Assembly (NCBI GenBank): GCA_903930665.1 | Contig: CAIYZI010000167.1 | Coordinates: forward strand, 1 to 9,620 | Reading direction: 5' to 3' | Length of the DNA: 9,620 nucleotides | From: an uncultured beta proteobacterium | Lineage (GTDB): Bacteria > Pseudomonadota > Gammaproteobacteria > Burkholderiales > Burkholderiaceae | Part shown: in pieces, positions 1 through 7,145 of the stretch | Numbering within the stretch: the first letter of the stretch is position 1 | Layout: every line of letters starts with the position of its first letter | Notes under the pieces: generated by a model | What the model was told of the DNA's origin: nothing | The model's input: the letters and a program-made list of their open reading frames with translations, nothing else | The model's database searches: none | Made by a program: the position numbers and the translations under genes

Positions 1-1617
1 CACCGGGGGCAAGCTGGTGTCTCGGTATGGAATAGCGACATAGCGACTTGATAGCTCATCAAAGAAATAGAGTTGACTGATATCTCTGGGGTCCCTGTGA
101 AAGCGAAAGGTTCGTTTATGCTTTGGAAAGTCAGGATGCGGCGCATTGACCCAGGGACGCAATACGTCATGGTAGTAATGAATGTCATCAATAACGACGC
201 CATAGTTTTGAACAGTGCGCTCTACAAATGGTGTGAATTTAATCCGCAGCGACTCTTCATCAACGGTCCGCCCCGGCAGCCCTCTGCCTGGTTTGTCTTT
301 GGTTCCCAGCAAGCCATCAGACCATCTTCTTAATGGACTAGTGCCAATTCCTTTGTGTTCTTTAAGGTGGTATTTGGCAAAAAATAGCACCAGCCACTGC
401 TCAAGTTCAGCAAAGGTCATGCAGGCGTTGCCCTCGGCGTCATACACGCCCTTTTCTTTGGGGCCAGAGAAGGTCGCACCTTTAAGAGTCTTTAAACCTT
501 CGGATACGGTGCCCATCATGCTCTCAATGTGTCCGCCATATCTAGGCGTACCAGCGGGCCTAAAGTGAATATCAATGCATAGATCTTCGCAGGCCTTTTC
601 TATCATGGTGCCCCGAAACTCTTTGGCATTATCTGCGTGAATCACGGTCATGGCTCCCCATACCGACCATTTCACGTGACTCATGCCAAGATGAGCCAAC
701 CAAGACTCTTTTGGGAGAATGGCATGGGCAATACACATTCCAGCAGTTAGCGCAGAAGGGGCATCCAGACTTAAATGCATACCAAGACATACTCTGCTGT
801 AGACATCAATTGCCAAGGTAATCCACGCTCTATTAATGGGCTTGCGATAGACATCATCAACAATGATCACTGGCAATAAGGTGTGGTCAATTTGAACGAT
901 TGCCAGCGGCCATTCGGCATCAGGAATTTGCCCCTTAATTACCTCATGTTGGTCGTGCGCCACTGCAGCGCCAAAGCGTTTTTTAGTACACTCAAAGCCA
1001 TCGGTTTTCTTAAGGCGGTTACGAACAGTATTAATGGCGGGCAGCTTGAGCTTTGCATTAAAGCACCGACGGCGAATCTCTTCTATGGTTGCAGTAACGG
1101 AAACATGTTGTAAATCATTGTGAAAGTTTTCAATGACATCGCTAATGATGGCTTCTACCTCAGGGGCAATACGAGCTTTGCCTTTGCCCCCTCTGGCTTT
1201 AAAGTTGGGCAACAAAGAAGATAAAAGGCCCGAGTTACGAAATTGATTGACCCAGCGATAAATCGTGGCTTTATCAACTTTGGCCGAATGGGCTATTTCA
1301 TCAGCGAGCTTTTCAGAGTATGTTGAGCGGCTGTGTAGGAGGGGTTCAATCAGACTCTTCCGATATCTAGCAATTTCCCATTCTTCATCGGTAATGCTCA
1401 AAATATCTCGCGCGGGTGCTGGCGCTGTATTGGATTCACCAATCACTTTAGGCGGCCCAACATCACCAATTTTTAATAAGACCTTTTGTCCTGTTTCAAG
1501 ATCTTTGGCTAAGACCTGATTAATATCTGCAACCGCAATAATGACGTAAGAGCGATCATTATTAGTAATGGTTGCTCCCTCAGTGATCCAGAGTAGATTG
1601 GAGGATGGCTTGGTCAT
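1..1617 (-). CDS. tnsB: TnsB-like DDE transposase (C-terminus beyond window)
   Basis: This is the transposase subunit that binds the element ends and carries out 3'-end cleavage and strand transfer, working with TnsA. The frame is open for 539 codons from ATG at 1617 to the window edge with no stop; Tn7 TnsB is about 700 residues, so the C-terminus is missing only because of the window. Visible parts: a beta-rich N-terminal segment (about residues 10-55), a helix-turn-helix around 103-130 (ADEIAHSAKVDKATIYRWV), and an rve/RNase H-fold catalytic core. The catalytic triad is D244 (IVQIDHTLLPV), D329 (VIHADNAKEF) and E365 (GGHIESMMG), with exactly 35 residues between the last two, the classic DD35E spacing. 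The AIDVYSR strand near residue 270 is also typical of the fold. The start codon overlaps the tnsA stop (ATGA), indicating translational coupling. Naming as TnsB rather than a TniA/Mu relative rests on the adjacent tnsA. Confidence 0.93.
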   Translation of the reverse strand, partial: MTKPSSNLLWITEGATITNNDRSYVIIAVADINQVLAKDLETGQKVLLKIGDVGPPKVIGESNTAPAPARDILSITDEEWEIARYRKSLIEPLLHSRSTYSEKLADEIAHSAKVDKATIYRWVNQFRNSGLLSSLLPNFKARGGKGKARIAPEVEAIISDVIENFHNDLQHVSVTATIEEIRRRCFNAKLKLPAINTVRNRLKKTDGFECTKKRFGAAVAHDQHEVIKGQIPDAEWPLAIVQIDHTLLPVIIVDDVYRKPINRAWITLAIDVYSRVCLGMHLSLDAPSALTAGMCIAHAILPKESWLAHLGMSHVKWSVWGAMTVIHADNAKEFRGTMIEKACEDLCIDIHFRPAGTPRYGGHIESMMGTVSEGLKTLKGATFSGPKEKGVYDAEGNACMTFAELEQWLVLFFAKYHLKEHKGIGTSPLRRWSDGLLGTKDKPGRGLPGRTVDEESLRIKFTPFVERTVQNYGVVIDDIHYYHDVLRPWVNAPHPDFPKHKRTFRFHRDPRDISQLYFFDELSSRYVAIPYRDTSLPPV

Positions 1618-2264
1618 GGCGATTTTGGTAATTCAAGAAGCATATCGCCGCTAATGGGCGTTTGCAAATCAGCAAGGATGAATTGGGTAATTACCATATG
1701 CCAAATAGCGGGGATCCAAGATAGCTTTTCATGGTCGGATGGAGCTAGCGAGTCTAAAAGTTCATTAAAAGTAAGCGGCCCATTACTTAATTCCGTGAGA
1801 ATAGTTTCAATCTGACTGGTCTCTTGCGGCCGTTCCTTGAAGGCTCGCAAAAACTTCAGATTGCTTAGGTAAGGTGTACGTATGGTTGTTTCATCAATAA
1901 TCTGAAATTCCCAGCCACGCTCTTTTGCAAACAATCGTGCCGCTTCAAACTTAGGAGCATATTTAGCGGCATTCTTGGCAAGGTCGGTGGTGTGCTTTAC
2001 ATCGACCAATAATGGGGATCGGGTTTTGCCAGATTCATCGGCATGAAAATGAACCAGTACGTCAGGGACATAGCCTCTAGGCACTCCAGGAACGGAAATT
2101 TTGACTGGTTGCACCTCAAATGAGGCGACTGTTGGGTCAAAATCTAAGAGTATTAAGTAGTCTTTTTCATTGAGGGATTCAAAATCCCGCATTTCACCAT
2201 TTTTGGTGCTTGCATACCGCCCTGTGACAAATAGGTGGTTTTTGGGTATTTTTCGAGCCGGCAT
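1614..2264 (-). CDS. tnsA: TnsA-like transposon endonuclease
   Basis: TnsA is the restriction-enzyme-like subunit that cuts the 5' strands at the transposon ends, giving cut-and-paste rather than replicative transposition. The 216-residue product is shorter than Tn7 TnsA (273) but keeps the catalytic arrangement: E33 in SLNEKDYLILLDFDP, D68 in YVPDVLVHF, and K90 in LLVDVKHT, matching the E, D and ExK/QxK-type positions of the family. The FEVQPVKI strand between them is also characteristic. Residues about 145-216 are helical and look like the winged-helix-like C-terminal domain that contacts TnsC in Tn7 (inferred). ATG at 2264 is chosen because the protein starts right before the conserved N-terminal region; no clear Shine-Dalgarno sequence precedes it. 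The stop overlaps the tnsB start by four bases. It is transcribed divergently from the cargo methyltransferase. Confidence 0.92.
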   Translation of the reverse strand: MPARKIPKNHLFVTGRYASTKNGEMRDFESLNEKDYLILLDFDPTVASFEVQPVKISVPGVPRGYVPDVLVHFHADESGKTRSPLLVDVKHTTDLAKNAAKYAPKFEAARLFAKERGWEFQIIDETTIRTPYLSNLKFLRAFKERPQETSQIETILTELSNGPLTFNELLDSLAPSDHEKLSWIPAIWHMVITQFILADLQTPISGDMLLELPKSP

Positions 2265-2270
2265 GTTTAT

Positions 2271-2294
2271 CTAGAATATTGCACTAAAGTCTAG
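2271..2294. promoter_or_regulatory. Imperfect inverted repeat in the divergent tnsA/methyltransferase region (possible operator)
   Basis: Arms CTAGAATAT (2271-2279) and AAAGTCTAG (2286-2294) pair at 7 of 9 positions around a 6-base spacer. The repeat lies 7 bases upstream of the tnsA start and overlaps the possible -35 box of the rightward genes, so a bound regulator could affect both directions. No regulator gene with an obvious DNA-binding domain is seen in the cargo. A dyad this short can arise by chance in A+T-rich DNA. Confidence 0.3.
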
Positions 2295-2320
2295 CCAATT
2301 CTTATCTGACCTGGTATCCT
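2292..2320 (+). promoter_or_regulatory. Possible sigma-70-type promoter for the R-M cluster
   Basis: TAGCCA (2292-2297) and TATCCT (2315-2320) each match 4 of 6 consensus bases with a 17-base spacer. This would start transcription near 2327, about 24 bases before the methyltransferase ATG at 2351. It is the best pair I can find by eye in the 86-base divergent gap, but the match is mediocre. Confidence 0.3.
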
Positions 2321-2350
2321 GGTGGCTCTAATGAAAAAATATTTTTGATT

Positions 2351-3562
2351 ATGGAAAAGCTTACTCTAGTTGAAGTCTTTGCAGGCGCCTTTGGTATGAC
2401 AGAGGGTTTTGTAAAAGCGGGCTTTAGACCTCTCGCTCATGTTGAAATGAATGCCGATGCATGTTTCACAATTAAAACCAGAATGGCTTACCACCATTTG
2501 ATGGAATCAGGTCAAGGCGAGCATTACGAGGCGTATTTAAAAAAAGAGATTACTAGGGAAGAGCTCTACCAAAAAATACCATCGGAAATTATTGATTCGG
2601 TATTGAACTATGAAATTTCTGACGAGACTCTTCATGATATTTTTGAAAAAATTGACACGCGCGTTGGGTCTGATGGGGTTGATTTAATCATTGGGGGCCC
2701 GCCATGCCAAGCTTACTCAATGTTAATAAGGCATAGACAGGAAACGGAAGAAGACGATAGAAATTACCTCTATAAACTGTATGGACGATTTTTAAAAAAA
2801 TACAACCCAAAAGCCTTTGTTTTTGAAAACGTCCTAGGCCTTCTTAACGCAAATAATGGGCAGCATTTCAAAAATATTCAAGCCTATTACAAGCGGCTGG
2901 GTTATGACGTGGATGCTCGCATACTAAATGCATCGGATTATGGCGTATTCCAAAACCGTAAGAGAGTAATCATTGTTGGCTGGAAAAAAGAGCTGGGCAA
3001 ACAATTTCCCGATTTACTAATTAGCAGGGCAAATGAGACGGTATCAAATCTTTTTGCAGATTTACCTAAATTAAGCCCCGGTGATTCTCAGGATATTTCC
3101 AGCTACTCTGGCGAACCACACGTGAGCATTGCAGGACAATTCAACTTTACTACTCAGCATATTGCTAGGCCACACAATAAAAATGATTTAAGCATTTACA
3201 AGCAAGTGATTCAAAGGTGGAATGAAAATTCGCAGCGCTTAAAATATTGTGACTTGCCGACTACTTTAAAAACGCATGCTAATGAAAATGCATTTTTAGA
3301 TCGATATAAGGTAGTGGATGGTTCACGGTTCTCGCATACAGTAGTTGCGCACATTGCTAAGGATGGGCATCATTACATTCATCCTGATATAAGTCAGTGC
3401 AGATCAATATCTGTAAGGGAGGCTGCTCGCCTTCAATCGTTTCCGGATGATTTCTTTTTTGAGGGATCGCGCTCATCTGCATTTAAGCAAATTGGTAATG
3501 CCGTCCCTCCATTAATGGCCTATGCTGTGGCAAGGGAAATAAAAAGAGAGTTGATTGTTTAA
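2351..3562 (+). CDS. C5-cytosine DNA methyltransferase 1
   Basis: It transfers methyl from S-adenosylmethionine to carbon 5 of cytosine in a specific site, most likely to protect self DNA from the cluster's endonuclease. Numbered from ATG 2351 (403 residues), it shows the family motifs in order: motif I VFAGAFGMTEGF (9-20), motif IV GGPPCQAYS with nucleophile C119, motif VI FENV (158-161), motif VIII QNRKR (201-205), a variable target-recognition region (about 215-345), then ISVREAARLQSFPDDF and QIGNAVPP as motifs IX and X. A charged helical stretch (about 45-108) makes the motif I-to-IV gap some 35-40 residues longer than in compact enzymes such as M.HhaI. An in-frame TTG six bases upstream is possible, but ATG is preferred. 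No strong Shine-Dalgarno is visible. It is first in the cluster, 25 bases ahead of the GHKL gene. The sequence specificity cannot be read from the protein. Confidence 0.95.
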   Translation: MEKLTLVEVFAGAFGMTEGFVKAGFRPLAHVEMNADACFTIKTRMAYHHLMESGQGEHYEAYLKKEITREELYQKIPSEIIDSVLNYEISDETLHDIFEKIDTRVGSDGVDLIIGGPPCQAYSMLIRHRQETEEDDRNYLYKLYGRFLKKYNPKAFVFENVLGLLNANNGQHFKNIQAYYKRLGYDVDARILNASDYGVFQNRKRVIIVGWKKELGKQFPDLLISRANETVSNLFADLPKLSPGDSQDISSYSGEPHVSIAGQFNFTTQHIARPHNKNDLSIYKQVIQRWNENSQRLKYCDLPTTLKTHANENAFLDRYKVVDGSRFSHTVVAHIAKDGHHYIHPDISQCRSISVREAARLQSFPDDFFFEGSRSSAFKQIGNAVPPLMAYAVAREIKRELIV

Positions 3563-3587
3563 TTTAGAAAGTCAATCTTAAGACGAT

Positions 3588-5684
3588 ATGAGTAAAAATA
3601 AATTGGATTCAGGCGGGATGATGTTTAAAGTCAGCCCAAGAATATTTAGTCTGCTTGGTGACGAATTAATTAGAGATGCGAGTCTGGCGGTATTCGAATT
3701 GGTGAAGAATTCATATGATGCCAATGCAAAAAAATGCGAAGTCACACTTGAAAATATTGGCGATAAATCTTCTGCTCGAATAGTTGTTGAGGATGATGGT
3801 ATTGGTATGAGCGAGGAGACTCTCCGCAATATTTGGATGGAAATTGGAACGAGTAATAAGGATGTACAGAGGAAGTTGGGCGCAAGAACAGCCGCACCTT
3901 TTAATCGCTTTCCGCTTGGTGAAAAGGGTTTGGGTCGACTTTCTGTGCATAAACTGGGGCATTCAATTTCCCTTATTACTAGAGTTCAAGGTGGCGAAGA
4001 GCTGGTGGTTACATTGGATTGGGACAGGCTTGAAGGTTTAAATGACATGGAGGATGCGCTGGTTCAGATTGAACGTCGATCGCCATTAGCTTTTAAGGGG
4101 GAAAAACACGGCACAAGAATAGAAGTTACCAAGATTAGGGAATCATGGGGTCGAGGTGACTTAAGGCGCCTGCATCGAGCAGTGAATGCGCTGTGTTCTC
4201 CGTATAAAAGCCCGGAGAATTTTAAGGTTACACTCTCGGCCCCAGGTCAAGAGGATTGGCTGAAGGGATTATTTACAGCCGAAAATGCACGTCAATGTGC
4301 CCAGTATTTTGTGGAGGGTTCTTTTGAGGGTAGCGAAGGACATTTCGCATATCGATTTGAGCCACCTCCAACCACGGAGGGGCAACTTTCATCCAGAGAT
4401 GAGTCGGTAAATTTTCGGCTGGCAAGGAAGGAGGGGCGCAAAAGCTTTTCAATAGATTTATCTGAATTTGATATAGGAAAAATTGATTTTAAATTTTGGA
4501 TATTTGATAGGGACCCAACAATTCTTCGCCTTGTATCCGATGATGTAAAGGGGCTGAAAGATTTCTTGGATGACAACGGAGGCATAAGGATTTATCGAGA
4601 TGGCATCCGTGTTTATGATTTTGGTGAGCCTGGAAATGATTGGCTAAATTTAGATATGCGAAGGGTGAATATGCCCACAGCAAAAACAAGCAACAATCAA
4701 ATTCTTGGGGTTCTTCGATTGAGCGCCGATTCGAGTTCATCTTTGAGGGAAAAATCTAATCGCGAAGGATTTATAGAGAATGCAGCCTATAAACTTTTGC
4801 AAAATGCTGTCATTAGCCTATTAACCCAGGTTGAAGCAGAAAAAACTAAAGATCAAAAAAGGCTCAGATCTGCGATCGGCAAGGGTACCGGTCAGAAGTT
4901 GTTTGAAAAATTGAGCGAGTTGCGAGAGGTGCTGGATCGGAAAGGGGTTTTGGCGGAAGTTGAGCCCAAATTAAAGTCTATAGAAAAAGAGCTAGAGGTC
5001 TACAAATCCCAATTGCTTCACGCTGCAGTGCCTGGGCTAACAATTGGAGTGATGTTGCATGGGGCTGAGAAAATTTTAGAAGAGCTTCGAGAGGCATCCA
5101 AGATAAAGGTCTTAGATTCAGATAGAGTTAGAGCTTTAGTGGATATGCTGTATAGGGCAATGCGCCCAGTAACTAATTTACTTAAAAATCCAGGGACCAC
5201 CACTACTTTTGCTAAGTCGTTAATAAAGGAGGCCTTATTTAGCGCTGAACTTCGATTAAAGCGGCATGGAATTGAATTAATAGATGGTTTTCAGGCGGGC
5301 GGCTTGGATTTTAAGATTAAAGGCTCAAAGCAAATGCTAATTGCTACCTTGACCAACTTGATCGATAACAGTATTCATTGGTTGGAAGTAAAGGCCCCAG
5401 TAAAAAAATATATTTACATTGGAACAATGAATAGTCTTGAGGGGGGATTTGCAATTGTGGTTGCTGATAATGGCCCCGGTTTTGGCAACGATAGCCCGGA
5501 AGATTTGATGACGCCATTTTTTACCAGAAGAAATGGCGGAATGGGCCTTGGCTTATATATAGCTGGCGAAGTTGTTCGAATCAATGGAGGAAAAATTATA
5601 TTTCCTGAGGATGATGATGTTGAATTACCCGGTCAAATAGATGGTGCGGTTGTTGCCATTCAGTTCCCTGAGGTAGCATCATGA
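3588..5684 (+). CDS. Dual-GHKL ATPase with histidine-kinase-like C-terminal half
   Basis: A 698-residue cytoplasmic protein without signal peptide or membrane segments. The N-terminal GHKL (Hsp90/MORC/MutL-type) ATPase shows the N-box ELVKNSYDA (37-45, with E37, N41, D44), the G1 box VEDDGIGM (67-74), and a lid motif PLGEKGLGR (109-117). A middle transducer-like region includes the NREGFIEN stretch near 390 seen in such proteins. A long charged helical, probably coiled-coil, segment spans about 405-530; within it VMLHGAEKIL places H491 where a kinase phosphoacceptor might sit. The C-terminus is a second GHKL domain of histidine-kinase type: LIDNSIHWL (about 589), VADNGPGFG (about 624-632), MTPFFTRRNGGMGLGLYI (about 640-657). 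The stop overlaps the start of the receiver gene (ATGA), suggesting equal expression and a partnership. GHKL/MORC-like ATPases are known from some R-M gene clusters. Sensing or gating restriction is inferred; a clamp-like ATPase with no phosphotransfer is the main alternative. Confidence 0.85.
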   Translation: MSKNKLDSGGMMFKVSPRIFSLLGDELIRDASLAVFELVKNSYDANAKKCEVTLENIGDKSSARIVVEDDGIGMSEETLRNIWMEIGTSNKDVQRKLGARTAAPFNRFPLGEKGLGRLSVHKLGHSISLITRVQGGEELVVTLDWDRLEGLNDMEDALVQIERRSPLAFKGEKHGTRIEVTKIRESWGRGDLRRLHRAVNALCSPYKSPENFKVTLSAPGQEDWLKGLFTAENARQCAQYFVEGSFEGSEGHFAYRFEPPPTTEGQLSSRDESVNFRLARKEGRKSFSIDLSEFDIGKIDFKFWIFDRDPTILRLVSDDVKGLKDFLDDNGGIRIYRDGIRVYDFGEPGNDWLNLDMRRVNMPTAKTSNNQILGVLRLSADSSSSLREKSNREGFIENAAYKLLQNAVISLLTQVEAEKTKDQKRLRSAIGKGTGQKLFEKLSELREVLDRKGVLAEVEPKLKSIEKELEVYKSQLLHAAVPGLTIGVMLHGAEKILEELREASKIKVLDSDRVRALVDMLYRAMRPVTNLLKNPGTTTTFAKSLIKEALFSAELRLKRHGIELIDGFQAGGLDFKIKGSKQMLIATLTNLIDNSIHWLEVKAPVKKYIYIGTMNSLEGGFAIVVADNGPGFGNDSPEDLMTPFFTRRNGGMGLGLYIAGEVVRINGGKIIFPEDDDVELPGQIDGAVVAIQFPEVAS

Positions 5685-7036
5685 TCAACTTGCTTGCAAC
5701 CCCATCAGTTTGCGTAATTGATGATGAGCCTAGCGAATACCAACATATATTATCCGCGCTAAATCAGCTTCATATTGGGTGTATCCATATAAAAGGAGAT
5801 ACGACAGAAGGTCTGCCAGACAGACCATTTGATGGTCTTCGCCTGGTTTTTACTGATCTATATCTTTCTTCCGCTACAACAGGGAAGAATATGGCATCCC
5901 ACACCGCCAATGTCTTTCGGAGAATAGTCTCTCCAGAGAGCGCGCCTTTGGTAGTGGTTATTTGGAGTAAGCACATTGAAGAAAAAGCTTCAGAAGGTAT
6001 AGATGCAGACAAAACAGAGTCGGACTTATTTGTGGAGGCTATTTATGAGGCCGATAGCGCATACAAGGGGCGTTTGATTATTGTAAAAATGCCAAAACCA
6101 ACATCTGCTGATAAGGACGAGTGGATGCAGGGGTTGAAGGGTCAGTTGAATGACGCTCTCAATGGAATGAGTGGAACCCATGCACTCTGGGTGTGGGAGT
6201 CTCTGGTTAGGCGCGCTACAGTTCAGGTTGGAGCCATACTTACTTCTGCAATTAATTCTATCGGCGATAGCGGTAGAGACGGCGAGATTGATAAAGGGTT
6301 GCGTAGCACCTTAAGAAAATTAATCCTTGCGCAAAGTGGTGAAATGGAAGTGCTGCCAAATGCCGATCCAAGGCATTTGTACGTTGCTTTGACTCAGCTG
6401 CTTAGCGATAAAATGGAGAATTCACAAGCACATAGTTCTTTAGATATTGAACCGTTGCTAAGAGTTGAAGGTGACGATACTGCAATAAGCGAGGCAGAAA
6501 AAAACCAAATTAATGGAGCATTTCTTTCATCAGAAGCATATGCTGGTATCCCATACCCGCATGGCACCATTTATCGGCTAGAAAAATATGAGGTATTTGA
6601 GGCGTTATTTGGAGCCGATTCATTGAAATTTTTATCGGATATGTATAAAAAGGGGAATCCCTTCGATAATCAGGAATGGTTAAAGAGCGTAGAGATAATT
6701 CTTGTTGAGATATCTCCAGCATGCGACATAGCGCAGGGAAAAAGACGAAATGCTATTTTGATGGCTGGTCTTTTGATGCGCGGTGAGCATCATAAAAAAT
6801 TAGAAAAAAGCGCGTCTATTTGTTCTCTTCCTAAATTTCAACTGCGCTGGGGCTCGAATAGCGAGTTACCAGAGGATATTGTTTTGGGATTTTGTAGCCT
6901 CTACAAATCCACCGTTAACGCAAGCAAAGAGCATCCATCTCTTACGCCTTGGTTCAGGTTGAGGGAGGCCCCAACTTCTCATCTACGCAATTGGTACTCA
7001 AGTCATTCCTCACGTATTGGATTTGTATCCTTGTAA
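5681..7036 (+). CDS. Receiver-domain protein with large uncharacterised C-terminal region
   Basis: Residues 1-140 (of 451) resemble a response-regulator receiver domain: acidic pair D14-D15 in SVCVIDDEPSE, predicted phosphoacceptor D59 in RLVFTDLYL, a switch-type serine S96 after the VVVIW strand, and a lysine in IIVKMPKP (K136 or K139). The domain is atypical, with a long insertion (about 97-130) ahead of the last strand. The remaining 310 residues match no DNA-binding or enzymatic domain I recognise; the most distinctive stretch is IILVEISPACDIAQGKRR near 345. There is no visible helix-turn-helix, so a transcription-factor role is not supported. The four-base overlap with the GHKL gene suggests the two products are partners, the receiver probably taking a phosphate from, or binding to, the kinase-like protein. 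The output could be control of the endonuclease or methyltransferases, but that is inference. Confidence 0.75.
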   Translation: MINLLATPSVCVIDDEPSEYQHILSALNQLHIGCIHIKGDTTEGLPDRPFDGLRLVFTDLYLSSATTGKNMASHTANVFRRIVSPESAPLVVVIWSKHIEEKASEGIDADKTESDLFVEAIYEADSAYKGRLIIVKMPKPTSADKDEWMQGLKGQLNDALNGMSGTHALWVWESLVRRATVQVGAILTSAINSIGDSGRDGEIDKGLRSTLRKLILAQSGEMEVLPNADPRHLYVALTQLLSDKMENSQAHSSLDIEPLLRVEGDDTAISEAEKNQINGAFLSSEAYAGIPYPHGTIYRLEKYEVFEALFGADSLKFLSDMYKKGNPFDNQEWLKSVEIILVEISPACDIAQGKRRNAILMAGLLMRGEHHKKLEKSASICSLPKFQLRWGSNSELPEDIVLGFCSLYKSTVNASKEHPSLTPWFRLREAPTSHLRNWYSSHSSRIGFVSL

Positions 7037-7094
7037 CGTTCCGCACGATCTAGTTTTTCTTAAGTTATTAGAGGGCTTAACAAATTTTAATGGC

Positions 7095-7123
7095 TGTGAA
7101 TTGTCCATCACCTAATGTATAAA
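7095..7123 (+). promoter_or_regulatory. Possible internal promoter before methyltransferase 2
   Basis: The 109-base gap 7037-7145 is the only sizeable break in the rightward cluster. TATAAA (7118-7123) is a good -10 box (5 of 6), set 17 bases after a poor -35 candidate TGTGAA (7095-7100). A separate promoter would let methyltransferase 2 and the endonuclease be expressed independently of the signalling pair. The gap also holds a weak TTAAG/CTTAA dyad (7060-7064 and 7076-7080), not convincing as a terminator. Confidence 0.35.
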
Positions 7124-7145
7124 TTGCAAAATTTTTTGGCTTATT

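Noticed and set aside
73..1519. Several plus-strand open frames across the first 1.5 kb
   Set aside because: They lie antisense to the intact tnsB frame with its DD35E triad and have no domain of their own.
2345..2350. TTG start giving two extra residues on methyltransferase 1
   Set aside because: The ATG six bases downstream begins right at the conserved N-terminus and neither start has a clear ribosome-binding site, so the common start codon is preferred.
7060..7080. TTAAG/CTTAA dyad after the receiver gene as a terminator
   Set aside because: A five-base A+T stem with an 11-base loop and no T run is too weak.
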